Origin: Promethearchaeota archaeon
GTDB lineage: Archaea > Asgardarchaeota > Lokiarchaeia > Sigyniarchaeales > SOKP01
Direction of reading: 5' to 3'
Assembly: GCA_030606095.1 (NCBI GenBank)
Contig: JAUWHC010000026.1
Location: 1-14,100, forward strand
Length of the DNA: 14,100 bases
Part shown: piece after piece, positions 5,510-13,333 of the stretch
How positions within the stretch are numbered: the stretch's first letter is position 1
Layout: the number at the start of each line of letters is the position of its first letter
The notes under the pieces: generated by a model
The model's database searches: none
The model's input: the letters and a program-made list of their open reading frames with translations, nothing else
What the model was told of the DNA's origin: nothing
Made by a program: the position numbers and the translations under genes

Positions 5510-6753
5510 AAGGTTACATTTGGCAAGTGTAGGATAAATTCTTTTACCAACTCCACACGAGTTTTTCTATCTTCTCTATTGTATCGTAAAGGATAGAGTT
5601 CGTTAATTGTGAAATTGTATAACTTTATCCATGTTTTTGCGATTTCGCTTACTTTATAATCTTGAGCTACTTTTTGAGCATTTTTTCCAAATTCTGTCCT
5701 AAGATCGTCATCTTTTAATAACTTTATAACGGAATCTTTAAATTGATCGAGATTATTTGCCAAATATCCCGTTTCACCATGTCGAATTATATTGCTAATT
5801 CCACAAGCATTAGCTCCAACACAAGGAGTTCCCTGAGCCATCGCTTCGAGTAGTACAAGCCCTTCAGCTTCAATCCACGACCACAAGCATGTTAGATCTG
5901 CTGTATTATACAATTTTAATAAATCTGGAAAAGGTATTCTGCCAGCATACGAAACAAAATCTCGATATTGTTTCTTTTTAATTATTCTTTTTACGTTGTC
6001 AGTTGATGGACCATCGCTTCCAACTAATAATAGGTGAGCGTTAGGAATTTCTTTATGTACTTCTTTAAATATTTTAATAATATCTATGGGGTGTTTTTCT
6101 GGAGATAGCCTTGATGCATATAAAAGGACCTTTTTACCTTCTAAATTATATTTTTCACGAATCCCATTTTCTTTTAAATTTTTAAAATATAAATCGTGAA
6201 TACCATTTGTCATGCAAATCATTGGTTCTTTAAATCTGTAATCTCTTAACAATTCTTTTTTGGATTTTGTAGCGACATGAACAAAATCGTATTTATCTAC
6301 TATATGGCGTTCGTATCTCCAAATAAGGTCGCCTTTTGTCATTAGTTTACCAACGATCGGAACATATTGAGCCGTGTAATACTGCATAGGACTATTATGA
6401 GTTCCTATCATTGGAATCCCTAAATATTTGGCCCAATTTACTGCCATGGATCCAACAACAGCATGCGTATGGATGTGGGTAATATCGAGATAATCGTGTT
6501 GGCAGAAAAAGATTTTATGTATAGGGGCACTTAAAACAAAACCCGTTTTAGGACCTATAAGTACACCACCAACGTCGTGAAAATGTAAAGTTTTCGGCTT
6601 TTTGTACCCATTTTGAATTCGAGGAGCAAAAACATGAACATTATGACCAAGTTTTGCGATCGCCTCGGATAAAAATCGAACAGCATGAGCAGTACCGTTA
6701 ATCTGACTGTACATTGCGCTGAAAAAACCGATATCAAGTACCTGTTTAGCCAT
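5506..6753 (-). CDS. GT4 family glycosyltransferase (group 1), diacylglycerol glycosyltransferase-like
   Basis: A 415-residue GT-B fold retaining glycosyltransferase. The N-terminal acceptor domain has the glycine-rich loop SQINGTAHAVRFLSEA (16-31), the HIHTH motif (93-97) and IPMIGTHNSP (113-122) with nearby tyrosines, a layout typical of the 1,2-diacylglycerol 3-glucosyltransferase/PimB-like branch. The donor domain begins near RLSPEKHP (215-222; R215 and K220 are the expected phosphate contacts), continues with LLLVGSDGP (241-249) and YAGRIP, and has the GT4 EX7E pair E295/E303 in the EAEGLVLLEAMAQGTP segment (295-310). There is no membrane segment, so it is probably a peripheral membrane enzyme using a nucleotide sugar. 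The product may be a glycolipid or a cell-surface glycan; the acceptor cannot be fixed from sequence alone. It is a single gene, with no glycan cluster around it. Confidence 0.9.
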   Translation of the reverse strand: MAKQVLDIGFFSAMYSQINGTAHAVRFLSEAIAKLGHNVHVFAPRIQNGYKKPKTLHFHDVGGVLIGPKTGFVLSAPIHKIFFCQHDYLDITHIHTHAVVGSMAVNWAKYLGIPMIGTHNSPMQYYTAQYVPIVGKLMTKGDLIWRYERHIVDKYDFVHVATKSKKELLRDYRFKEPMICMTNGIHDLYFKNLKENGIREKYNLEGKKVLLYASRLSPEKHPIDIIKIFKEVHKEIPNAHLLLVGSDGPSTDNVKRIIKKKQYRDFVSYAGRIPFPDLLKLYNTADLTCLWSWIEAEGLVLLEAMAQGTPCVGANACGISNIIRHGETGYLANNLDQFKDSVIKLLKDDDLRTEFGKNAQKVAQDYKVSEIAKTWIKLYNFTINELYPLRYNREDRKTRVELVKEFILHLPNVTF

Positions 6754-7009
6754 AGTTATTATTCACAAACAATAATTTTAATTGTATTGTATGTTTATCT
6801 AGAAGTTTATTTATTTTTTAAACATAAGTTTTTATTAAAATATTCACGATTTCTTATTAAAATCGTTGAAACCGTTAGTTTTTTATATAAAAATTTTTGA
6901 TTGAGATTATTTTATTAAATAATGAAGTAATATCCAGAGGATTTACTGTTATTACGCAATTTTTAGGCAAGCTTATTTGGAAATAATGATTTAAATATTA
7001 GTGTGAGAT

Positions 7010-7369
7010 GTGCCGAAATATCATATGAAAAAAGAAGAAAGGGATATAACGGACAAAAATACGATAATTGAAATATTGAAAAACGGAAAGTTTGCGACGA
7101 TTTCAATGTGTAGAGTTAACGAACCTTACATCGTAACTTTAAGCTATGGTTTTGACTTAAAACGGAATTCTTTATACTTCCACAGTGCAAAAGAAGGGTT
7201 AAAGGTTGAGATTTTAAGGGAAAACTCGAATGTGTGTGGCACAGTAGTGGAGGATCTAGGTTATGTTATGAACGATTGTTCTCATAAGTACCGTTCTATC
7301 GTGTTCTGGGGTAAAATGGCAACTGTAGAGGATTTGGAAGAAAAAAATACGGATTTAACATCGTTTTAA
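7010..7369 (+). CDS. PNPOx-like (pyridoxamine 5'-phosphate oxidase family) flavoprotein, interrupted by an apparent frameshift
   Basis: The zero frame encodes 119 residues of a split beta-barrel FMN-binding protein: KKEERDITDKNTIIEILKNG at the N terminus, a strand pair around KFATISMCRVNEPYIVTLSYGF (27-48) and the FMN-loop region SLYFHSAKEGLKVEILRENSNVC (54-76). The last six residues (TDLTSF) do not fit the family. From the A7 run at 7341-7347, the -1 frame continues as a family-like C terminus to 7491 (see the next entry), giving about 160 residues, the usual length. The start may be GTG at 7010 or ATG at 7025; MPKYHMKKEERDITD fits homologue N termini as I recall them, so 7010 is kept. The family binds FMN, sometimes F420 or heme, and includes nitroimidazole-resistance-type reductases; the substrate here is unknown. 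The frameshift may be a sequencing error, a real mutation or recoding. Confidence 0.75.
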   Translation: MPKYHMKKEERDITDKNTIIEILKNGKFATISMCRVNEPYIVTLSYGFDLKRNSLYFHSAKEGLKVEILRENSNVCGTVVEDLGYVMNDCSHKYRSIVFWGKMATVEDLEEKNTDLTSF

Positions 7370-7491
7370 ATCACTTAGAAGATAATCCAAGTAAAGTGAA
7401 AAAAAGATTCCTTAAAAATGAACAAGCATACGATAATATATATATAATAAGATTAAAAATTATTGAGATGACTGGAAAAACATCGTTGTAA
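7348..7491 (+). other. -1 frame continuation of the PNPOx-like gene
   Basis: Entered from the preceding gene by a -1 shift at A AAA AAT (7342-7348), this frame encodes 47 residues starting YGFNIVLNHLEDNPSKVK and ending at TAA 7489-7491. The pattern (a helix followed by DNIYIIRLKIIEMTGK, a final strand) matches the C-terminal part of PNPOx-like proteins. It has no own start codon near its beginning, so it is the lost 3' part of the same gene and not a separate one. One extra A in the A7 run would restore a single frame. Confidence 0.7.
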
Positions 7492-7533
7492 GTAATTTTT
7501 ATTTAAACAAATAATTTTAAGAAAACAGAAAAA

Positions 7534-7541
7534 TTTTTTTT
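7534..7541 (+). terminator. T8 tract, candidate archaeal terminator
   Basis: Eight T residues lie 43 bases after the restored end of the PNPOx-like frame and 22 bases before the next gene. Oligo-T runs end transcription in many archaea. It could instead be part of the AT-rich promoter of the small downstream gene. Confidence 0.3.
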
Positions 7542-7563
7542 AACCGCATGATATTTTTATAGT

Positions 7564-7743
7564 ATGGACCCTGCTGAAGAAAAAAAAATTGTCGATGAAA
7601 TACTAGAAAATAGAGCTTTATCTTATTCTATTGAATTATTAGAAGTTGAAGGAGACAAATACACTGTACGAAATAATTTCGGCTCAACTGTAATATATAA
7701 GAAAAAGGGAAGTAATTACTTCTTAGAAGACGAATTAGATTAA
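7564..7743 (+). CDS. Small acidic protein of 59 residues, function unknown
   Basis: ATG at 7564 opens a 59-residue frame ending at TAA 7741-7743. It starts MDPAEEKKIVDEILENRALS, a probable amphipathic helix, followed by alternating hydrophobic residues in YSIELLEVEGDKYTVRN and STVIYKKKGSNYFLED that suggest four short beta strands. The product is rich in Glu, Asp and Lys, with no Cys and no membrane segment. Clean amphipathic patterning and regular codon use suggest a real gene. It stands alone between the PNPOx-like gene and the 393-aa protein. I do not recognise a family. It resembles the many small helix-plus-sheet proteins of archaea with no assigned role. Confidence 0.6.
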   Translation: MDPAEEKKIVDEILENRALSYSIELLEVEGDKYTVRNNFGSTVIYKKKGSNYFLEDELD

Positions 7744-8015
7744 ATTTTTATTTAAGTTCAATGAATTTACTTTTAGTATTCTGCTTTTAGAACATTTGCT
7801 TGATTTTTATTTAATTAGGAGATTAGGATCCCACAAAATGCTTAATACTATATAGAGTAATAGTAAACTAACTAGCTATGTTATTTTATAACAAAAAGTT
7901 ATCAAAAGATTATTAATTGAGGAATATTAATAAAAGACAATTATATTTTTTCATACATAAAATTATAAAATTATTTTTTTATTAATTTAATATAGAATAT
8001 TTTTTGGCTAAACTC
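7744..8015. other. AT-rich intergenic stretch without a recognisable gene
   Basis: The 272 bases between the 59-aa gene and the 393-aa gene hold no open frame of note, no tRNA and no clear hairpin. One less AT-rich patch, around 7819-7842 (AGGAGATTAGGATCCCAC and following), stands out, but I can assign nothing to it. AT-rich segments at 7955-8000 could serve as the promoter of the downstream gene. Confidence 0.4.
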
Positions 8016-9197
8016 ATGAGAAAAAGAAAGCTCAAATCTAAAAGTATTGATGATATGTACAACGAACAATTTCGAGCGGTTATAGACAATTATACATCTC
8101 TTTCTATATATAATAAAAAGAGAAGGTCTTTTTGTATTATTCGAAAGAACTTAGCAAAAGATTATGAAATTGAAGTTGAGGCTTCAGAAGCGCCAGTATT
8201 AAACAAATTGCTTGAGTCGCCGCAACCTTTTGAAAGTTCAATGGCTAATCTAAAAATTTTAGAGGATGAAATTTTTCCCTTAGTTGATGCTTTTAAAAAT
8301 GTGTTTGGAGAGGAAAAAGAGTTAAAATTAAAATCTATTAAACTAGCAATTGGAGGAAGTAATACTGATTACGTTACAATCGGAGAAGATGATTTAACAA
8401 AGTATGATGTAAAACCAACTCTCAGTGGATTGAGGGATTTTATTAAAGAAAACTGTGATAGTATTTTAGGCTTTCTTGATAGTGAATATATTAGTGAAGA
8501 AGGAAATGTCATTTATTTAAAGTGTGAAAAAAGGGATGTTTCTGACAATATTTACTCTATAAAGGTCAAAATCCTTGCGTCAATGCAACAACGAGGATTT
8601 TTCCTACAAGAAGAGCATAAATACTATGGTCTACAATTATTTATTATTATAGAATCAAGAAAACCGAATGACGACAAATTATTTAAATTTTTAAAAGAGT
8701 TAGGAATCGATTGGGAATTGATCTTTTTCAGAAGAAGGTTAGCAATCCACGATTGGACTGAAATCGAGTGTCAAAATAATTCTGAAAACCTTAAAAGCTT
8801 TATAAGAACAAAGTATGACACATTAAATTATTTTGACATAAACAACATCATTAGAATAATAGTTAAAAATCAATTAACTTTCAATGTGGCAGATAAAATG
8901 GCTTCTTTATTATACAAGATGAAATCTGAAAGAGCTACAGAATTACAAGAAAAAAAATATCAATACGACCCATTTTTAGATGAATCAATACAAAATGAGA
9001 GAAATTATCGAAAAACACGCTATATCGATCAAGCACAACCTGTTGACGAATATTCTCTAACCTTAAAAAAAGCTGAAATTGCTGCAGCAGCTAAAATAGC
9101 TTGTGCTTATTTAGGAATCCATAAACAAATTAAAGTTGATAGAGATATCTCCGATGCAGAAATATTAAAATATCAAGAGGAATTAACTAATTTTTAG
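8016..9197 (+). CDS. Uncharacterised soluble protein of 393 residues
   Basis: I do not recognise this protein. ATG at 8016 (MRKRKLKSKSIDD) is preferred; a TTG at 8004 would add four residues. The N terminus is strongly basic (RKRKLKSKS). The body looks alpha/beta, with several hydrophobic strands (for example KSIKLAIGG, NVIYLKCEKRDV, YSIKVKILASM, YGLQLFIIIES, DWELIFFRRRLAIHDW). The C-terminal third is helical and charged (DKMASLLYKMKSERATELQEKKYQYDPF, then KKAEIAAAAKIACAYLG). There is no signal peptide, membrane segment, CxxC pair, P-loop or HExxH. The patterning and length show a true gene. The basic N terminus might bind nucleic acid, but that is a guess. It is flanked by unrelated metabolic genes and convergent with mch, so context gives no role. 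Confidence 0.75.
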   Translation: MRKRKLKSKSIDDMYNEQFRAVIDNYTSLSIYNKKRRSFCIIRKNLAKDYEIEVEASEAPVLNKLLESPQPFESSMANLKILEDEIFPLVDAFKNVFGEEKELKLKSIKLAIGGSNTDYVTIGEDDLTKYDVKPTLSGLRDFIKENCDSILGFLDSEYISEEGNVIYLKCEKRDVSDNIYSIKVKILASMQQRGFFLQEEHKYYGLQLFIIIESRKPNDDKLFKFLKELGIDWELIFFRRRLAIHDWTEIECQNNSENLKSFIRTKYDTLNYFDINNIIRIIVKNQLTFNVADKMASLLYKMKSERATELQEKKYQYDPFLDESIQNERNYRKTRYIDQAQPVDEYSLTLKKAEIAAAAKIACAYLGIHKQIKVDRDISDAEILKYQEELTNF

Positions 9198-9258
9198 ATT
9201 TTTGAACCGTTATTTAACATAAATAAAAAAAATTAGAGTAATTTTGATAAAATTAGTT

Positions 9259-10257
9259 TTAACTTAACTTATAGGATTCTTTTAACAAATTATGGTTAAT
9301 TTCACCAACTGTAATACTCTTTCCTGTTTGAACATTTGATACTGTATAAATAGCTGGAGCGAATAATCCTGGATCGATCGCATAGAAATCATAATTAGCT
9401 GCTTTAAATGTTTCTAAAAATGGTCTTCCATAACTAGACGAAGTATTAGCTGGAGCCTTTTTAAGCAGATCAAAGATTTCGTCTTGTTTGTCCTTTTCGA
9501 CATCAATTGTATAGTAAGTCATACCAGCTGCACTAATTGAATCATTAGTTCGCCCCATAGCTCCAAGATCATCTTTAGCGATAGGGGCTATTGTAGCTGT
9601 TCCAAATCCGTCTTTGAGCACATCTAAAGGAAAATGTATTTCATGGAGTTTATGTATACCCGTTTCTACAATTCTAGCAGCAACTTGGATAGACCCCGTT
9701 AAACAAGCAGTAGGTGCGCAGACGGCATAAGTCTTACTTGTATCTACTCCACATTTTTCTGCTACTATTGCCATCACTTCTTCGTTAGGCATCTTTGCGG
9801 TTTCAAAAACGATCACAGCACAGTCCGAATCGTCGGTGTATTTAATTTCTTCAAATAACTTTTCAACTTTACTTTTAGCTCTAGCAGGTCCTGAACCTAA
9901 CGATTGAAAAATTGTCTTTTTTTTTTTTACACCTTCTTTTTCTACCTCTTTTTTCAACTTTACATTCCACCCAGCAAGCTGTGATGCCATACAAGATATT
10001 ATTGGTTCGGAAGTATAAACATTGACACTCGGCATATAATGACCATCTAAGTTATAGGAAGTAAAATCAACTGTTCCTAATCCGCCCATACAAATTTCAC
10101 CAACTAATTTTCCCCCGTTCCACGAGGCATTTGTCATATCTAAGACTGTAGCGCCACTATCAAATTTATGTATTTCGGCTTTATAAAATTCTTTATTTTC
10201 AATTATTTTTTCAACAAGCTTTAAAGTTAGCTCATTAATTTTGACATGGTGTGTCAT
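9259..10257 (-). CDS. mch: Methenyltetrahydromethanopterin cyclohydrolase
   Basis: Converts 5,10-methenyl-H4MPT and water to N5-formyl-H4MPT, reversibly, in the archaeal C1 (methyl branch Wood-Ljungdahl) pathway; it is cytoplasmic. The 332-residue length from ATG 10257 matches the family (about 315-325); a GTG at 10264-10266 would add three residues, but its GTGA is better read as part of the ribosome-binding region. Family signatures are SGATVLD (34-40), GSGPARA (121-127), the APTACLTGS block and the following ARIVETGIHKLHE (181-206), GRTNDSISAAG (235-245) and YGRPFLETFK (276-285) leading into YDFYAIDPGLFAPA. A lysine-rich insert (KEVEKEGVKKKKT, 103-115), coded partly by a long A run, lies in a loop. 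No other pathway genes (fwd, ftr, mtd, mer) are adjacent; the FrhB-like gene in this window could relate through F420, but they are 8 kb apart. Confidence 0.95.
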   Translation of the reverse strand: MTHHVKINELTLKLVEKIIENKEFYKAEIHKFDSGATVLDMTNASWNGGKLVGEICMGGLGTVDFTSYNLDGHYMPSVNVYTSEPIISCMASQLAGWNVKLKKEVEKEGVKKKKTIFQSLGSGPARAKSKVEKLFEEIKYTDDSDCAVIVFETAKMPNEEVMAIVAEKCGVDTSKTYAVCAPTACLTGSIQVAARIVETGIHKLHEIHFPLDVLKDGFGTATIAPIAKDDLGAMGRTNDSISAAGMTYYTIDVEKDKQDEIFDLLKKAPANTSSSYGRPFLETFKAANYDFYAIDPGLFAPAIYTVSNVQTGKSITVGEINHNLLKESYKLS

Positions 10258-10353
10258 ATTTTTCACTTAATATTTTTTTTTAATTGAGTATTTAATATTA
10301 AATTCTTATTTTAATATATTAAATTAAGTTTATATTAAAATTTTATAAAAAAA
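10258..10353. promoter_or_regulatory. Divergent promoter region, mch / DHH nuclease gene
   Basis: These 96 nearly GC-free bases separate the two starts. They include two AT-only perfect palindromes, TTTAATATTAAA (10291-10302) and TTTAATATATTAAA (10310-10323). Given the base composition these may be chance, but their spacing could also mark TATA elements for both directions. The DHH gene start is preceded by TATATTAAAATTTTATAAAA and a short A run without a Shine-Dalgarno sequence. Confidence 0.25.
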
Positions 10354-11868
10354 ATGAATAAAATACATACAAAACTTAAACTTTTAACCTCTGATCTAAC
10401 AGAAACGATAAAATGGTTTCAAGATCATTTAAAAGAATCTGAGGCTTCTGTTCAGATATATACTCATTTAGATGCAGATGGGCTAACATCTGGGGCAATT
10501 CTTGGGAAAGCCCTATATAGAGAGCGTATTCCTTTTCAGATTTCTGTGTTAAGACAATTAGAAAGAGAAGAAATTTTAAAAATCGCAGAAAAGGTTCAGG
10601 ACTATAATAATTTGGTGATTTTTTCTGATTTTGGAAGCGGACAATATTTAGAACTCGATGATAAATTGAATAATGATAATAAAAATACTCCTTATATTAT
10701 TTTAGATCACCATTTTCCCCAAAATATTTCAGATAAGAATGACGATAAAATTAAAGAAATTTACCAAAATTCGAAGCCTTGGCATATCAATCCTTATTTT
10801 TATGAAATTGATGGTAGTAAAGAAATTTCTGGAGCAGGAATTTGTTACTTCTTTGCTAAAGCGTTAAATGAGAATAATTTAGATTTATCTCCAATAGCAC
10901 TTATAGGAGCAACTGGTGATATTCAAAATCAAGGACCTAACAATTCTTTTACAGGGTTAAATTCTGTTATTTTAGAACATGCCACTAAGGCAGACTTAGT
11001 CGAAATGGTAAATGACTTGAATTTTTCTCCTATTAAACCTATAAACGAAGCAATAGCTTACTCCAGCGATATTAATCTACCGGGATTAAGTGGAAATACG
11101 AGTAAAATGTTAAAATTTTTACAAACTTTAGGAATTTTAATGGAAAATACAGAGGGAAATATAAGAACTTTAAACGATTTTAACCAAGAAGAAAAACAGA
11201 AAGTTTCTTCGGCCATAATTAGATATATATCTCTTAAACTCGATGTTGAGCCTTCTGAAATTGTAAAAAAGCTTATTATTAATAGGTATATATTAAAAAA
11301 TGAATTAGTTGGTTCTGAATTACACGATTTAAAAGAATTTTCTTATCTTTTAAATTCATGCGGAAGGAGTAATAATGGATCGCTAGGAATTGCTATTGCA
11401 ATGGGTGATAGAAAAATCGCTTATAAGAACGCAAAAAAACAGTTAATAGAGTACAAGAAATCTTTAGGGCAAGCATTATCATGGATACAGAAGGAAAATA
11501 AAATTCAACTCAAAGAGCACATCCAATTTTTTTTTGGAGAAGAAGTCATATCAGAAAATATTATTGGTACAATTGCTTCTATGTTAATATTTAGTAAAAA
11601 CGATATAATAGAAAAATCAAAACCTATTTTTGGGTGTGCAAAAAGAAAAGAGGAGGAAGTATATAAAATATCGGGAAGGGCACATGAAAGTATTGTGAAA
11701 AAGGGGGTAAACCTTTCAGAGGCGATTAGAGAAGCACTAAAACTTTCAAATTTAGACGCATTAGGGGGCGGTCATCCGCCAGCTGCAGGTACAAAAGTCC
11801 CAGTTGATAAAATTGATGTCTTTTTAGAAAATTGTAATAAAATTATTAAAAAGCAATTACAAGAATAG
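10354..11868 (+). CDS. DHH/DHHA1 family phosphoesterase, RecJ-like nuclease
   Basis: A 504-residue archaeal RecJ-like protein. DHH-domain motifs run in order: T37-HLDADG (metal ligands D40, D42), SDFG with D92, the name-giving D118-H119-H120, and GATGD with D189. Between them lies SGAGICYFF (159-167), another conserved helix. The C-terminal DHHA1 domain ends in LGGGHPPAAG (470-479), the substrate-binding signature, after a helical middle part (200-330). NSCGR (334-338) begins the DHHA1 region. Relatives are single-stranded exonucleases, including the GINS-associated nuclease and archaeal RecJ paralogues that act on DNA or RNA; Cdc45 is the inactive eukaryotic relative. Here all metal ligands are present, so the protein should be catalytically active. 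It is convergent with the beta-CASP nuclease, with a 28-base gap. The exact substrate (DNA or RNA) is undecided. Confidence 0.9.
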   Translation: MNKIHTKLKLLTSDLTETIKWFQDHLKESEASVQIYTHLDADGLTSGAILGKALYRERIPFQISVLRQLEREEILKIAEKVQDYNNLVIFSDFGSGQYLELDDKLNNDNKNTPYIILDHHFPQNISDKNDDKIKEIYQNSKPWHINPYFYEIDGSKEISGAGICYFFAKALNENNLDLSPIALIGATGDIQNQGPNNSFTGLNSVILEHATKADLVEMVNDLNFSPIKPINEAIAYSSDINLPGLSGNTSKMLKFLQTLGILMENTEGNIRTLNDFNQEEKQKVSSAIIRYISLKLDVEPSEIVKKLIINRYILKNELVGSELHDLKEFSYLLNSCGRSNNGSLGIAIAMGDRKIAYKNAKKQLIEYKKSLGQALSWIQKENKIQLKEHIQFFFGEEVISENIIGTIASMLIFSKNDIIEKSKPIFGCAKRKEEEVYKISGRAHESIVKKGVNLSEAIREALKLSNLDALGGGHPPAAGTKVPVDKIDVFLENCNKIIKKQLQE

Positions 11869-11876
11869 CGAAATTG

Positions 11877-11883
11877 TTTTTTT
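11877..11883 (+). terminator. T7 tract ending the DHH nuclease transcript
   Basis: Seven T residues begin 9 bases after the TAG at 11866-11868, within the 28-base convergent gap, followed by further T-rich sequence. This is the form of an archaeal oligo-T terminator. No hairpin is seen. Confidence 0.4.
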
Positions 11884-11896
11884 AATCTTAATTTTT

Positions 11897-13204
11897 CTAT
11901 ATCTTATAAATTTCACCGATTTCAGGAGCAACTGAATTAAAACCTTTGTCTGACAAATCGTAAGCAAATGATGTTGTTGATTTTGCATCTCCATGTATAC
12001 AAAAAATAAATTTTGAGTCGTTTTGAAACTTTAAATCTTCGATATATTTGTGTAAATGAATTTTATCCGCGTGGCTAGAAAAATCATAATAATCTACATT
12101 ACATTTTGCCTTGATATAAATATCTCTTGTACGATAATTCCTACTGTTTCTTTCTTTAAACTCGAAAATTCTTTCGTCAATTAATTTTTTTCCAGGTGTC
12201 CCTTCGACTTGATATCCCACAAGAAAAACAGCTGAGCTTGGGTCATTTAAGATTGAGCTGATATATTCAAGAGCTGCACCTCCCTTTAACATACCCGATG
12301 GAGATATGATTAAACCATCTGATCTCTTTTTAACATTCTTTCTTTTTTCTCTAGATGTTATTAATTGAGCTTTTTTGAAAGCAGACTTATATTCAGCAAA
12401 ATTTCTGAAAGAATTAGGAAATTGAGCGTACTCTATCGAAACTTTTCTTGCTAAACCATCGAGAAATATTTCACTTTTAAAATTGTATTTTTGCAAAACC
12501 ATCAAGATTTCTTGTGAGCGAGCAACCCCAAAAGCAGGAACGAGAACCTTTCCGCCATTTTCGATAATATTTAGGGTATCATCAGTAAATCTTTTTTCAA
12601 GTTCCGCTCTTATGGGATGTTCTCTTAAAGAATACGTGGATTCCGTAATTAAAACATCAATTTCAGGCAATTTAGAAGGTTTAGCGGGAGAAACTAGGTT
12701 CGTTTCTTGAGTATTGATATCTCCCGTGTAAAGAATTCTCTTATTATCGACTTCTACTAATATAGATACGCTACCAGGAATGTGTCCTGCGTCGTAAAAT
12801 GTAATATAGAAATTATCGTCAATCTTCTGGCGTACTTCGTTGCTAAGAAAAGAAGCGTTTTTAATTGTTTTTTGTAACTCTCTATACCCAAACGGGTAAG
12901 GATAATTGGAGATTTTAATCGTATCTTTTATCAATATCTCTGACATTCTAAGTGTTAGAGGATTGGTAAAGAGGGGAATGTCTTTGTTTTTATATAAAAA
13001 AGGTAAAGCTCCAGAATGATCTACATGGCAGTGAGACAACGCAATAGCTTTAAGATTGCTAAAATCTCCCTCTAAAGGTAATCTCTCTTCGCCCTTGAAT
13101 CTAATACCATAATCTAAAATACATTGTGCCCCATTATTTGACTCAATTAGGACTGCTGACCTCCCTACTTCTCTACATCCTCCAAGAAATTTTATTTGCG
13201 GCAT
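11897..13204 (-). CDS. Beta-CASP metallo-beta-lactamase ribonuclease, aCPSF2-like
   Basis: A 435-residue zinc-dependent nuclease of the beta-CASP family (CPSF73/RNase J relatives). MBL motifs are D31 (motif 1), H58-C-H60-V-D62-H63-S-G (motif 2), H141 in DAGHIPGS (motif 3) and D162 in YTGDIN (motif 4). The beta-CASP cap has motif A E188 in TEST, motif B H378 in SSHAD and motif C H404 in IHGD; VPAFGVARSQE (222-232) and SPSGML (301-306) are also typical. It lacks the N-terminal KH domains of FttA/aCPSF1, and its length fits the short aCPSF2 group better than aRNase J. Likely a cytoplasmic RNA endo- and/or 5'-3' exonuclease in RNA processing or turnover. ATG at 13204 is a clear start: MPQIKFLGGCREVGR is the usual beginning of the fold. 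All catalytic residues are intact. Confidence 0.93.
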   Translation of the reverse strand: MPQIKFLGGCREVGRSAVLIESNNGAQCILDYGIRFKGEERLPLEGDFSNLKAIALSHCHVDHSGALPFLYKNKDIPLFTNPLTLRMSEILIKDTIKISNYPYPFGYRELQKTIKNASFLSNEVRQKIDDNFYITFYDAGHIPGSVSILVEVDNKRILYTGDINTQETNLVSPAKPSKLPEIDVLITESTYSLREHPIRAELEKRFTDDTLNIIENGGKVLVPAFGVARSQEILMVLQKYNFKSEIFLDGLARKVSIEYAQFPNSFRNFAEYKSAFKKAQLITSREKRKNVKKRSDGLIISPSGMLKGGAALEYISSILNDPSSAVFLVGYQVEGTPGKKLIDERIFEFKERNSRNYRTRDIYIKAKCNVDYYDFSSHADKIHLHKYIEDLKFQNDSKFIFCIHGDAKSTTSFAYDLSDKGFNSVAPEIGEIYKI

Positions 13205-13333
13205 TGTTGCTTTATTTTAGATAATTTATTGTGCTATAAAATATCAAAAAACTTTTTACTTAGTTAAAACAATCCAAAAATATCAAGTTTTTTATTTAGT
13301 ATTATTCAAACATTGAAAAAAAGGGATTGAAAT

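Noticed and set aside
6555..6900. Open frames on both strands overlapping the start of the glycosyltransferase gene (6555-6737 minus, 6685-6900 plus)
   Set aside because: Both overlap the well-supported GT4 coding start, and their translations are low-complexity hydrophobic stretches typical of AT-rich DNA.
10291..10323. AT-only palindromes TTTAATATTAAA and TTTAATATATTAAA as operators
   Set aside because: The region is nearly free of G and C, so such palindromes are expected by chance; they are kept only as a remark on the promoter region.
12483..12710. Plus-strand frame inside the beta-CASP nuclease gene
   Set aside because: It lies wholly antisense to conserved beta-CASP motifs and shows no protein-like pattern of its own.
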